The notes under the pieces: generated by a model
What the model was told of the DNA's origin: nothing
Seen by the model: only the letters and a program-made list of their open reading frames with translations
Databases searched by the model: none
Shown here: positions 11,165 to 21,317 of the stretch, one piece after another
Layout of the letters: every line of letters starts with the position of its first letter
Position numbering within the stretch: the stretch's first letter is position 1
Made by a program: the position numbers and the translations under genes
Assembly (NCBI RefSeq): GCF_019279795.1
Contig: NC_056750.1
Location: forward strand, 700,435,721-700,499,720
Length of the DNA: 64,000 nt
Origin: Protopterus annectens
Lineage: Eukaryota; Chordata; Ceratodontiformes; Protopteridae
Direction of reading: 5' to 3'

Positions 11165-12209
11165 CCTAGTGATGTAGGGGTTGATGCCTAGCTTAGTCAG
11201 TTTTTCTATGATTCCCGAGTGGGGAATGGTATCAAAGGCCTTGGCCAGATCAAGATAGGGCTGCATGAACCACCTTGCCTTCATCCACAGCTCTTGTGCC
11301 TGACTCAGAGAAGTTGACCAAGTTGAACAGGCATGATCTGCACTTCACAAAACCAAACTGTGTGGGATCCAGAGTTTGGAGATTCCCTATATCCTTGTTT
11401 ATTAGGTCCATGATGATGTGTTCCATAGCTTTGCATATCAGACTCAGGCTAATGGGTCAATAGTTTCCAGGGTCTGTAGTCGTTCCTCCTTTGTGGAGAG
11501 GAATGACTGTAGCAGTGCGCCATTTGGTAGGGACAAAATCTGAGGTGAGGCTGTGATTGAACAGGCCACACAGGTGACGTGTCAGTTCACTCTCTAGTTC
11601 ATGTAGAACACATCCAGGGCTATTGTCAGGTCCCATACAAGCTGCATTCTTGGCCTTGGACAGCAGTAATACTGGGTGCCTGGCAGTATACTGGTATTGT
11701 GATTGCTCATTTGTGGGGAGAGAGGGGTGAAGTTGGCACTGAATCTGTCAACCAGTATACTGGCAATATCTGTTTGCTCATTATAGGGGGTGCTATTGTG
11801 CAGTGGCTCAGAGCAAATCTGGGTATTGCCATGGAGATTCTTTACATAACTATAGAAGGCCTTGTGGTTGTCTTTACTATCTGCTGCAATTCTGTTTTCA
11901 TAGCTAGCTTTAGAGGATTTCATGAGGGATCTCAACTATTTGTTGAGGCTGATGAGTGAGTTTTTCCAGTCTTGGGACTTCACCTCATTCTGCATCAGTT
12001 TCCTCCTCCTGTTGTAGAGTTTGTTTATGGCAGGGGACCACCAGATTGGCTTCACTTTTTTAGAGGAGAGTGTCTTGCTTCTATTGGGTATGGCAAGATC
12101 CATGCATTTGTGTACGTGTTCATACAGTGCATTGGTATATGATTTGGCAGTCTTCTACATTTGCATGGGTGCCGTGAAGTTAGCCACCTCTGTTTTTAGG
12201 AGCCCAAAG
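11165..12209 (-). pseudogene. RT N-terminal half and linker of CR1-1
   Basis: Minus-strand CR1 ORF2 middle part. The 113-codon piece 11935-11594 is the linker before RT (SSKASYENRIAADSKDNHKA and ICSEPL blocks). Below it come decayed forms of the blocks around HKGG...NYRPIS, AMEHIIMDLINKD (near 11430-11390) and the LAKAFDTIPHS motif A (about 11250-11220). The frame is interrupted several times. Joins to the C-terminal half at 7682. Confidence 0.75.
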
Positions 12210-13046
12210 TTAGCTTTGGAGAAGTTTTTCATGGTGGTTACCTGTGTGGGGTGGTGGTGAGGATTTCCAAGGTGATTTGTTTGTGACAGATCTAACCAGG
12301 GAGGAGTTGACTACTGGTGTAGAGTAAAGATCACCCATGTTAGTAATGACCAGGCCATGGATGTTGCTACCTCTAGTGGGGGTAAGAACGAGCTGGTCCA
12401 GGGAATTGGAATTAATGAATTCCAGGAAATGCTGGGCAAGTGTATTGGTACAGGAGTAGTTTTCCCAGCTAATGGAGGGGTAGTTGAAGTCGCCCAGTAT
12501 ATCAGTGTTAGGTTGGACCCTAATATTCTCAAAGGTGCTTAGGAACATGGAGTGTGAGTCTTGGGACATGCTTGGGGACCTATAGTAGGCTACGACCTGA
12601 ATCGCTGCCTTACCCAATGTTAGCTGCACCTGAAGTATCTCAGATGTGTTATGCTGGGCTACCAGTCTGGAGGTGTGCGCATCCTTTATGAATATGGAAA
12701 CACCACCGCCTTTGGAGCTTCGGTCCAAGTTCTGGGGCCGAAAGGTGTGGAATGAGTTATAGCCTAGTAGTGTAGGGGTGCTTTGTGCTGTCTTGAACCA
12801 GGTCTCTGTTACAGTACGAATGTCTATGTTCTCCATTTTAAGGTGTGCTTCAAGCAAGTGCATTTTGAGATTTAGACTTCTAGCAATGAGCAGCATGACC
12901 CTCAGATTGCATTTGTTTGTAGCTGTTATGGTGGTAATTTTGTCTTTGGAACACCACCTAAAAAAGGCACTATAGGGATGGCAAAAACCATGGCCAGAAT
13001 CCGGAAGCCGAGGGGTGATAGATGCAGACCATCTCTGGCAAAGCAT
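12210..13046 (-). pseudogene. Endonuclease domain of CR1-1
   Basis: A long open minus-strand piece (278 codons) covers the tail of ORF1 in another frame and then the CR1 apurinic-like endonuclease: LRVMLLIARSLNLKMH, the TVTETWF metal-binding Glu, GGGVSIFIKDAHTS, VVAYYRSPS, the GDFNYPSISW motif and PTRGSNIHGLVITNMG. The final SDHK block reads VRSVTNK, so the catalytic Asp-His is lost by a small deletion. It is the longest intact piece of this copy. Confidence 0.8.
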
Positions 13047-13909
13047 TGAGGTCTGTCAATCATGCCATCCCAAGCAGATAAATACTGGATCCCCTTAGAA
13101 TGACACCAGAAACTTAGCCAGTTGTTGAAATCTATCATTTTCTGCTTGTACTGTGGTGTCATTCTGGGTGGTGGTAGGATGCTACTCAGGGCTAGGGTTA
13201 TTCCTGCCTGGGCTACATAATCCGAGAACTCCTCCATGTCTCTCTTCATGTAGTCTTGGGAGGTACATCTCAGGTCATTCACACCCACATGTACAATGAC
13301 AAAGTCATATTTGTACCTATTGTTGAGGAACTTGAGTGCATGAGGTTTGTGGCAGATCCTGGGGCCTGACAGGCAGCTTAATGTTACTTTCCCCTTATTC
13401 AACCTAGTGAGTGGGACATCAGTGTGCCTCACTATCGAGTCACCTATGACTACTGTGTTGGGCATGCTGTTTTGCTTTAGAGGCTTTGGTTTAGTGGGAC
13501 ACTGTTTAGGAGATTTATGTGTCTCGTGATTAGTGTTGTGTTGTGGTGGTCGAGTTCATTTCTGCCTTGGAGATCTCTGCTGTTTGGGTAGATTTTTATC
13601 GATAGCCTCTGCGAAGGTGCATGTGTGATTTGTGTTTTTATGTGAAGGCAGTGCTGGTGTGTGTTCTGGAGGGCTATGTTTTCCATGTGGTGTGGTGCAA
13701 GTGTTGACCTCTTCATCAGCTATTCCGGTCTTGGCTGGAGAGTGCGTGGCTTCCAATTTGGATATATAAGTGCATCTCTCGTAAGTCTGAATGATGGGAG
13801 GTAAGAGGAGAGGGTTGTCGGTGTACATGAGGCAGTTGCTACATTGCCTCAGAATACCCAAGTTCACCAGGATAATAGGATTAAGTACAGGGAACTGATC
13901 TTTAGACAT
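12926..13909 (-). pseudogene. ORF1 of CR1-1: Cys-pair module plus SGNH/GDSL esterase
   Basis: Two open pieces: 13909-13556 (117 codons; N-terminus NLGILRQCSNCLMYTDNPLL and a second Cys region that reads YERC, so one Cys is lost) and 13465-12926 (179 codons; esterase). The esterase keeps the GDSIVRHT nucleophile block, the VGVNDLR block and the DGLHLSPLG Asp-His block. A frameshift between 13465 and 13556 separates them. An esterase in ORF1 is a known feature of CR1-type LINEs; its substrate is unknown. Confidence 0.8.
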
Positions 13910-13984
13910 GCCTGGATGGGGTAGGCATTATGGTGGTTATTGATTAACGGCTCATGATTAATCTACCTTCATTACTCAGAGAAG

Positions 13985-15115
13985 TAAAATCCAGATTTAT
14001 CTCAATTCGGTTGCAGATATACTTCCTTCAAAAGTGCGGGCTTTCATCAGCCCAAGAGAGTTAGAGGGAGGGGAGTTACAACTTTGGCAAGCTGGCTGGG
14101 TGCTGTGTCCTTGGCAGAAGACTTACCCATAGGTTGCTGCAGCAGTGAAGAAATTTGAACATCTGTTGTCGCAGGTTAGTAAGACTTGCACAACTGTACT
14201 TTTTGAAAACAAGCCTTACTCTTAGTTAAGAGATATTCTGACTTGGATTGTATCTGGATTCCCCATATAAATAACTTTCTAACTGGTGGGCAGGCAGAGC
14301 CATAACTAGGATGGGACAAAGGCAGTGGCTGACCTAGGTGCAGGTTGTGTTAGGGGGTGCAGTCTGTAGCTGCCAATGTAGTACCAGGATTTTTATGACA
14401 TTGTAATATAGTAGCATCTGTAAGGAATGCCAGTACTGCATTTGTGAGGTCAATGTGCTAGTAATTGCAGCAAACAACCAGCAACTTGTTATAACACTTC
14501 GCAGTGGAAGACCTTTGTGCACTTCAACTTTGGGGAACACTGCCTGTCCCAGCTGTAGCTGTGCAGGCAATAGTTATTAGTTGGCAGTTTGAACATTAAA
14601 CTGCTAAGTAAAAAGGTGGTTCAAACTTAAACATGCAGCCATTCTGCTTTTGCTTGTATGGTGACAGAATGATGCTGCCTGTTATGGGCTCGATGGAGAA
14701 ACCTTAACATATTCTATGCTGTTTGTAAAAGACCTGTATTATGTGGTAATTGTAATACTATAATTGGCATGGCATACTCAAGTCTGGGCAGACGTATTTA
14801 ATGCAACTGAATGCCTTGCTTCCATGATCGACAAATGTGACATTACGTACAAAAGTTTGTCGGTTCAATACATTGCTAATTTTCAGTTCTTTCTATTTAT
14901 TAAAGGAAAATATTTGGTCCAGTGTTATGCCTAGGTATTTATGATGACTAGCAAACTGAATTTATGTATTTTCAGGATCATTAAATGATAATAGGGTGAC
15001 ACTGGCAAGTTTATTTGGAGTGCCTCAAATAAACTATGGAAAGTTTGTTGTTGCACAGTTCCACAGTGTACTGAAGTAATTTCATAAGGCAAGAGTTAAT
15101 TATGCAAAGGATTTA
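13985..15115 (-). mobile_element. LINE-X, C-terminal and 3' part (decayed)
   Basis: Minus-strand traces of a non-LTR RT thumb: CNNKLSIV near 15050 and HHKYLGITLDQIFS at about 14950-14905, the pattern found after the FADD box in L2-like LINEs. Below 14900 only scattered matches remain, and 14000-14600 shows no coding signal, probably the C-terminus and 3' UTR or other old repeat. I infer this is the same element as 19190-20190, split by CR1-2, because the N-terminal RT parts lie there in the right orientation. Confidence 0.45.
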
Positions 15116-15153
15116 GTGTGACTGCTTTTCCTGACCATATAAATTCTAACACT

Positions 15154-16015
15154 ATGGATGGACATTTTCCCATGGTTTCTCAAGCCAGCTTGTTTGACAT
15201 GGGCATCCTGTGGCAGTGTAGCAAAAGCTTCATGTTCACCGACAGCCCTCTACTCCTAGTCCACACAAACTCAACATGTGAGAGATGCAACTGTATTAAG
15301 AACTTTGAATCTATGCTGTCTCACACACCAGTCAGTACATGTGACAATCAGCGTGTTGTCAGCATGCATACCTCATCTCCTACTCCACCCAAACCCACAT
15401 CACACACACCTACATATGTGGAGGTCCACACCAGAAATATACCTAAACCCCAGAGACCTCCCAAACACAAGTGCTCTACACATACTTCCTTCGCAGGGTA
15501 CAGTACACACAAAACTTCATGCACCAGTGTCTGACCTGTCAAGCCCTTAAGGTAAACAACAAAACTAAACATTAGTCATAGATGATTCCATCACAAGACA
15601 CACAGATGCCCCTCTCACCAGGCCAGATAAGGAAAAGGTCACAGTCGGCTGTCTGTCAGGTGCTAGGATCCACTATATTACACATGCACTCAAGTCTCTC
15701 AACAGCAGGTAGTGTTATGACTCCATCATAGTCCTTGTTGGTGTGAATGACTTGAGATGTCCCTCTCTGGACTATATGAAGAGAGACATGACTGAGCTTT
15801 CATTGTGTCTCGGGCAGGTATGCCCTTATCCTTAAGCAGTATTTTGCCTTCACCTAGGATGATGCCTCACTACAAACAGAATATGATGGACTTCAATAAT
15901 TGGCTTAGTTTCTGGTGTCATTCTGTGGAGATCCAGTATCTGTCAGCCTGGCATGACCTGATTGACAGACTTTGATCTGTCACCTCTGGGATTTTGCCTG
16001 CTGACTTAGGCTCTT
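15154..16015 (+). pseudogene. ORF1 of CR1-2, broken
   Basis: The open piece from the ATG at 15154 has the N-terminal Cys-pair module (ILWQCSK...CERCNC; one Cys changed). After a frame break near 15530, decayed esterase blocks follow: a GDS-like DDSITRHTDAPLTR (about 15578-15620), VGVNDLRCPSLDYMKRDM (near 15737-15790) and a damaged DLSPLG-like end near 15975. The GDS Gly is replaced, so the esterase would be inactive even if translated. Confidence 0.72.
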
Positions 16016-16059
16016 GCCACCCTATTGTGCCTTTTTAGGCAGTGTCTCAAGGACAAAAT

Positions 16060-18990
16060 TCCCAATGTTAAAAACTCCATATGAAAACAATCTAGAGGTT
16101 ATGCTACTAGATGCTAGGAGTCTTAACATGAAACTACACACACTGGAAGCAGTCTTCACCTTGGACGATGCAGACATTTGTGCAGTCATGAAGACCTGGT
16201 TCAAGGCTGTGGAGAGCACCCCAGCTATACAGGGTTACACCTTCTTCCACTCTTTCTGACCACAAACTGAAGGCTTGAAAACTAAAGGAGGCAGTGTATT
16301 AATATTCACTAAAGATAAATACACCTCCAGATTGGTTAAACAGTATGATTCCCTGGAAATACTTCAGGTGCAATTAATGTTGGTAGGTCACCTATCCAAG
16401 TTATTGCCAGCTACAGAACCCACTCCATGAATCAGGACTCCAACTCTACCTGTTTGAATCTACTTGAGTCTCTCAAGATGCATCCAAACACCACAGTTTT
16501 GCACAACTTTAACTACCTATCCACTGACTTGGTAAATTATTTGTACTCAAACTCACTTGCCCAAAGGTTCCTCATCTTCATTAACTCTAATGCCATGGAC
16601 CACAAGGGGTGACAACATCCTGGATCTGGTGCTTATCAATATGAGGGACCACTGTAGCACCCCCCACTGTGATGTCTTCCCTGGTGAGATCTGACCACAA
16701 ATCAGTCTCATTCGAAGTAACACTCACCCCCCCTCATCAATAACTAAACTAAAAAACTTTTTCAAACCAGATTATAATCTCTTACAGGATGGTATAAATA
16801 GCTTCACTGCACCCTCCCCCTCAGATGGAACTAGCAACTATGCCGAGATCTTCACCAGTGCTTTGTACAAACACCTGTATAAATTTATTGACTCTGCCAT
16901 ACCCGATAGGACCAAAACAAGCTCCTCAAGGAAGAGCAAACCTACCTGGTGAACAGCTGCCATTAACAGGCTTTACAATATGAGGAAGAAATCATATCAT
17001 AGGTTAGTATCATAGGTTAGTACTACGCTAACTGCCCTTGTGAGCCATTTTAAGCCTAGCAATTATCCTTTGTGAGACTCAAACCCTGCACCTTGTGTTT
17101 GTTTTGTAGGCCCCAAGCACCTCCCCTTTTAGGCCACCATGCTATGAGTAAGAGGGAGTGAGCCCTAAACTGGAAATACTCCATCAGCTGAAATGAGCAA
17201 ATAAGACTTCTTGTGAAGTCCTCCAAAGCAAACTATGAATCCAAATTAGCTTCCTCAATTAAGGACAACCATAAGGCATTCTTTAGTTAAATCCGTAACA
17301 TAAAAGGAAAGGCACAGATCTGTGCCAAACTGGTAGTTAATGATACCCCATATACTCAACTTGTGGACATAGCTAACCTGTTGGCTGACACATTCTGTGA
17401 AAACTTAACTGCCCTTTCCACACCACATGTACCCTGTGACATCCCTACCACCTGTCTCCTACCTTATATCTGTAAAGAGCAGGTCGTAAATGCCCTCTCC
17501 AAGACCAAAAACACGGCATCTCTGTGGGACCTGGTAACATCCCATACTGCATCCTACATGGGCTCCAACAAGAATTAGAAACACCATTGAGTACTCTCTT
17601 CAGTCATAGTCTAAGCACCAGCTTTGCTCCAGCTGAATGGAAAACTGCAACCGTTATTACCTTCCACAAAGGTGGTGCTTCCCCTGACCACAGGAACTAT
17701 AGACCTATTAGCCTGACTACCCTTATCTGCAAGGCGATGGAGAGAGTCCTCATGGACCTTATCAACAAAGATCTAGGTAATCTCCAGACACTTGTCCCTA
17801 CTTAGTTTGGATTTGTCAAAGGGAGATCATGTCTGTTAAACCTGGTGGACTTAAGACAGCCACCAAGGCCCTGGATGAGGGGAAATCTGTGCATACAGCC
17901 TACCTAGACTTGGCCAAGAATTTTCTTTGACACTGTCTCCCACTCAGGCATCATTGACAAACTCACTCAGCTAGGTGTTAACCCTTATATCATTAGATGG
18001 GTCACTAACTGGCTCACTAATAGAACACATATAGTCAAAATAGGGGAGTCCACCTCCAACAGCAGACCTGTAACAAGTGGTGTTCCACAGGGATGAGTCC
18101 CAGGACCTCTACTGTTTGTAATTTATATCTCCGAAGTACCAGCAAAAACTAAAGGTCTGTGGCTGACAAAGTTTGCTGATGACTGCAAACTGGGAGCAGT
18201 TGTACAATCTCCAAATGATGTCAGCATCCTACAAGTGGGTCTTATACAAACAAATGATTGATGCCAAAGTCATGGCCTTAAACTCAATGCAAAAAGTGTA
18301 TCATCTCTTTTGGTAAGAGTGATGTTCCTGCTAACTACTACATCAATAGTAACACTCTTAAGTACGCACTCAGTGGTGAGAGACCTGGGCACACAGGTTA
18401 ACGGCAACCTTACCTTTGATCACCATATTTCCACTGTGGTAAGAAGGATATTCTATATTGCTCATCTCATAAGTAAGGGCTTTGCCTCCAGAAAAAAAAG
18501 AAGTTATCACCTCCCTGTACTCTTCCCTCATCAGGCCAATAATTGACTACAACACCCCTTTTGGTATGCATCTTTCCAGGCACCTCCAGCAATTGGAGAG
18601 ACCACAAAGGTTCCTCAAGAAAAATTCAAGGTCTTTGGCATCTGTCCTGTGTGGATCATCTGAAATCACTGTCACTTTATTCTGTTTCATACAGACTACT
18701 TAGAGGCAATCTCTACCTTGCATATAAGCCAGTCTCTGACCCTACTTTATTGGAAATTATGTATATCTTTAAGTCAAATGGTACACGGGTTACTCTAAAG
18801 ACATTAACCTGGTATGTGACATTAATAGAACCTGCTAGAGGGACATATTTGTCTCCCAGAGGTTACCATACCTTTGGAATAGACTCCCACTTCTTGTCAA
18901 ATAGAGCACCTTATTGGCCCTCTTCAAATGCAGTCTGGATGATTGGATGGGTAACCATAAATTCACCCCAAGGGTTCCACCTGTGTCCCC
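16060..18990 (+). pseudogene. ORF2 (endonuclease and RT) of CR1-2, broken
   Basis: Endonuclease blocks at 16090-16740 include VMLLDARSLNMKLHTLE, a decayed ETWF (KTWF) and HNFNYLSTD in place of GDFNYP. Linker at about 16900-17350, interrupted by the SINE. RT blocks: NYRPISLTTL (about 17695-17725), QFGFVKGRSCLLNLV (17804-17850, with a stop), motif A near 17910, SGVPQG (18075-18095), FADDCKLG (about 18172-18195) and the C-terminal LYSSLIRPI (near 18512). Numerous stops and frameshifts; the YRP...SQRLP end is degraded. Confidence 0.78.
16997..17150 (-). mobile_element. tRNA-derived SINE with a CR1-like 3' tail
   Basis: On the minus strand the first half reads like a tRNA: an A-box-like TGGCCTAAAAGG (complement of 17125-17136) and a B-box-like GGTTTGAGTCTC (complement of 17074-17085), about 50 bp apart, which suits an RNA polymerase III promoter. 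The second half (17060 down to 17000) resembles the terminal hairpin of the local CR1 (GCTAGGCTT...AGTACTAACCTATGA), ending in octamer-like repeats. It interrupts the linker of CR1-2 ORF2. Such SINEs borrow the CR1 RT through the shared tail. Exact ends and target duplication are uncertain. Confidence 0.65.
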
Positions 18991-19121
18991 CTTGGACAGG
19001 GACAACATGTGCTGATCATGGAAATAAGGGTAGAACTTGGCTAGGCTTGTAAGGGCCCTAGGACATTAGCCTAGTAACTTCTTATGATCCTATTTGTGTT
19101 CCCTTAGAAGCAGCATATAAT

Positions 19122-19123
<2 letters not shown>

Positions 19124-19156
<33 letters not shown>
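19124..19156. repeat. (TG)n microsatellite
   Basis: An uninterrupted TG run of 33 bases followed by a short TATA-rich stretch to about 19180. It lies in unassigned sequence between the end of CR1-2 and the LINE-X remnant. Confidence 0.95.
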
Positions 19157-19161
<5 letters not shown>

Positions 19162-19189
19162 ATATGTATATATAATGAGTTGGGGAGAC

Positions 19190-20190
19190 TGAGTAACAGG
19201 TTTTAATTTAACAGTGAGCGTACCAAAGGCAGTTGGAATGCACCCTTTGTGGTAGTACCAATGTCAGAGAATGTATTTTTTTTTTTTTTGAGTAAAACCC
19301 CAGTCAGAAAGGACGAAGTTAAAGCATTGTAGTACTTCTACAGAAAAAAAAAATTTTTCTAGAAGCAAGCTATGCTACATGTTTAATGTTTTTTTGAGGT
19401 CTAAAACCACAGCTCCTATTAAGTCACATTTTCCCATTTTAAGGAATATTTGGCATTTCAAGTAATTATGCTTGGTGGTGCTATATTTGGGTCTAAAATT
19501 ACATTGTCTGTCAGAAGGTGTATGATATTTAGTGATGTGGTGCAGGAAATTTCTTGTAAGCCAGTTTTTCAAGAAATTTAGCAAGTAGGGAAGCATTTAC
19601 AGTGAGTCTCTAACTGTAAATTTCAGATGAGAAACTTTTGATAGTGGTATAATAAGCAAATGTGTAAATCCATTATTTATGATTTTAGTATTTAGAGTTA
19701 GATTAAATAAATGTGTAATGGGTCCTGATACATGTAAGGAGTATTTAATCAGATGGACTTATAAACATACATCAATTTATGGTAAAGATAGTGAAAGTCT
19801 GAGTAATAGTTGTAGAGTGTGGGTGTGTGTGTGTGTGTATATAAATATATATATATATATATATATCACTAAGTAACTGTTCAACAACAGATTTACTATC
19901 TGTTCTATAGTCAAAATGTGAATATTCTAGATATTGAGATAGAGGTACAGTTGGTGGTGGTTCACTATTAAATGTTTTACTTGTTAGTTTTGGGGTGGAA
20001 ATGAGATTCTTATGTGTGTTTAGGTTACTTTTAGCTTGACAGGATTTGATTGATGCTTTAGGAAGTGCCTTATCCGTACTGAGTTGCATAACAGTGTTCC
20101 AAAATAGTTTTGGATGGCCCATCTGTTGTTCCTGACAGTGCCTAATGTAGGAAGCTTTGGCATTGTAATGGATGTTCTTCATTAGAGCAC
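19190..20190 (-). mobile_element. LINE-X, N-terminal RT part (decayed)
   Basis: Two minus-strand open pieces resemble the region before and at the start of a non-LTR RT: 20182-19772 (ASYIRHCQEQQMGHPKLFW, typical of the RT linker) and 19596-19375 (LPYLLNFLKNWLTRNFL, then FRPKYSTT and a motif-A-like GAVVLDLKKT). The Asp of motif A is present but the following residues are not typical. It differs from CR1 in sequence. Microsatellites at 19823-19866 and poly-T runs interrupt it. Clade cannot be fixed by eye; L2-like is my best guess. Confidence 0.5.
19823..19866. repeat. (GT)n(AT)n compound microsatellite
   Basis: A GT run (19823-19838) passes directly into an AT run (to 19866). It extends the minus-strand open piece of LINE-X with tyrosine/isoleucine repeats that are not part of the protein. 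Confidence 0.93.
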
Positions 20191-20479
20191 TGTTGCTGTA
20201 ATACTAACTCATGGGACATGTCTTGCCAAGGATAATTAGGCACCTTCCTCTGGCACCATACAGTTGACCTATGCCTGAGACTGGGTGCTGTTTCTTAAGG
20301 GATGTATGGGCATGAAAATCCTCAAAACTTTCTTGCCTCGAGTCCAAGAAGCAAGCCATGATCAGAATTGCAATCTGTCACACGTAGAAACTGTTCCGGC
20401 TACTTTGGATAAGGGCAGCTAAGTACCCCCTTGGCGGACCCTTCCTACTTTTCATTATTTCTTGCTATTGATACTGATA

Positions 20480-21214
20480 TTTCATGTCATCTAAAAGAGG
20501 GTAATGTGACTGTGGTCAGCACATCCCTTTTTAAGAATAGGCATACTAAGTGTCTGTTTTTTTCCAGGACCTGAACATAATTTTAGTGTGTGTACAATTT
20601 GCTAATCTTTTGTATTTAAAACCTTACAAAAGTCATGTGTCATTTGGAAAACAAATTAGTTAGATCTCTAACATGTGTTAGGATGCAATCATAATTCTCT
20701 TTCTCTGATGTCCCATTACAGCTGAGAAAAAAATGAAAGATGCTGCTAATGTTTCCATTTCTTTTTCTTGGTTGGATTCAGATGTCTCCAGTGAAATAAG
20801 TGATAAACCAGAGGATCCCATGATGACTTCGGTGTTTCTCCAATGTTAAGATTCCTTTATAGGCCAACAAGGTGCAGGTAGCTAGCATACCTGTTCTGCC
20901 TGACTAGATGGCTAACAGGAGAGCCAAGGCTGGTTATTTCATAGGGGCCTAGTGGTATCCCTCAGATTCTGATTATGAAAGATGTGCTGAGGACACTTCA
21001 AGATATGTCTGGGGTCAGCCCCACAATATACTATATCTTTGGATACTCCAAAGAAAAGACAGACAAACTATGCACATCTCCCCTCCTGTTACCCCTTCCC
21101 TAGGGACCTTTAACAGGAGTAGTTTAACTTTTCTCAGGGACTTTTAAAGCCCTTTTGTTTTTACAACCACCTCAGTTTCATTGTTCTACTCTGTCTTCTG
21201 TGTAGAAAAAGAAG
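20480..21214 (+). pseudogene. Gag N-terminal remnant of DIRS-E
   Basis: The clearest match is GPEHNFSVCTICANLL at about 20568-20615, equal to the GPEHDVVGCRFCARF part of the A-family zinc module. The preceding Cys pairs are decayed. From 20720 to 21214 a Ser/Asp-rich reading (FSWLDSDVSSEISDKPED) could be the acidic middle but is not conclusive. Multiple stops. Interrupted at 21214 by CR1-3. Confidence 0.5.
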
Positions 21215-21266
21215 AGGTTCATAGGTTCATACTAGGCTATCTGCCCTAGGGCATTTATAAGCCTAG
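21215..21266 (-). other. 3' terminus of CR1-3: hairpin and octamer tail
   Basis: On the + strand, AGGTTCAT occurs twice (21215-21230), i.e. ATGAACCT repeats at the element's 3' end. Next to it CTAGGCT (21232-21238) and AGCCTAG (21260-21266) are inverted copies, with an inner GCCC/GGGC pairing, giving a stem-loop. A terminal hairpin followed by a short octamer repeat is the known CR1 3' signature and is likely what the RT recognises. Confidence 0.85.
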
Positions 21267-21317
21267 CCAGAGTGTGTGTGGCTTTCACCACCCCTTAGGA
21301 TGAGAATACTATACCCA

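Larger units (their letters stand above)
6839..13920 (-). mobile_element. CR1-1, CR1-type LINE split by an RTE-like LINE
   Basis: Minus-strand CR1 whose 5' part (13920 down to about 11165) holds ORF1, endonuclease and the RT N-terminal half, and whose 3' part (7682 to 6839) holds the RT C-terminal half. The reading is continuous across the gap: the conserved stretch preceding the RT motif-B block stops near 11165 and resumes at 7682. The 3' UTR, hairpin and octamer tail found in CR1-3/4/5 are missing, so the 3' end has been lost at the DIRS-D junction. The 5' boundary near 13920 is approximate. Confidence 0.8.
15116..19085 (+). mobile_element. CR1-2, plus-strand CR1-type LINE
   Basis: The only CR1 on the + strand. 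It carries ORF1, endonuclease, RT and a 3' UTR ending in a decayed form of the terminal hairpin (GGCTTGTAAGGGCCCT...TAGCCTAGT, about 19044-19075). All frames are heavily broken, so it is older than CR1-3/4/5. It lies within LINE-X and carries a SINE at 16997-17150. Both ends are approximate; the octamer tail is not clear. Confidence 0.8.

Noticed and set aside
14030..14062. A second hammerhead-like core on the minus strand (CTGATGAAAGCC)
   Set aside because: The GAA(A) part and a stem I partner are missing at the required distance, so only the CTGATGA heptamer is shared.
17074..17136. Functional tRNA gene
   Set aside because: The A- and B-box-like motifs belong to a SINE: no cloverleaf or anticodon arm fits, and the 3' half is CR1-like.
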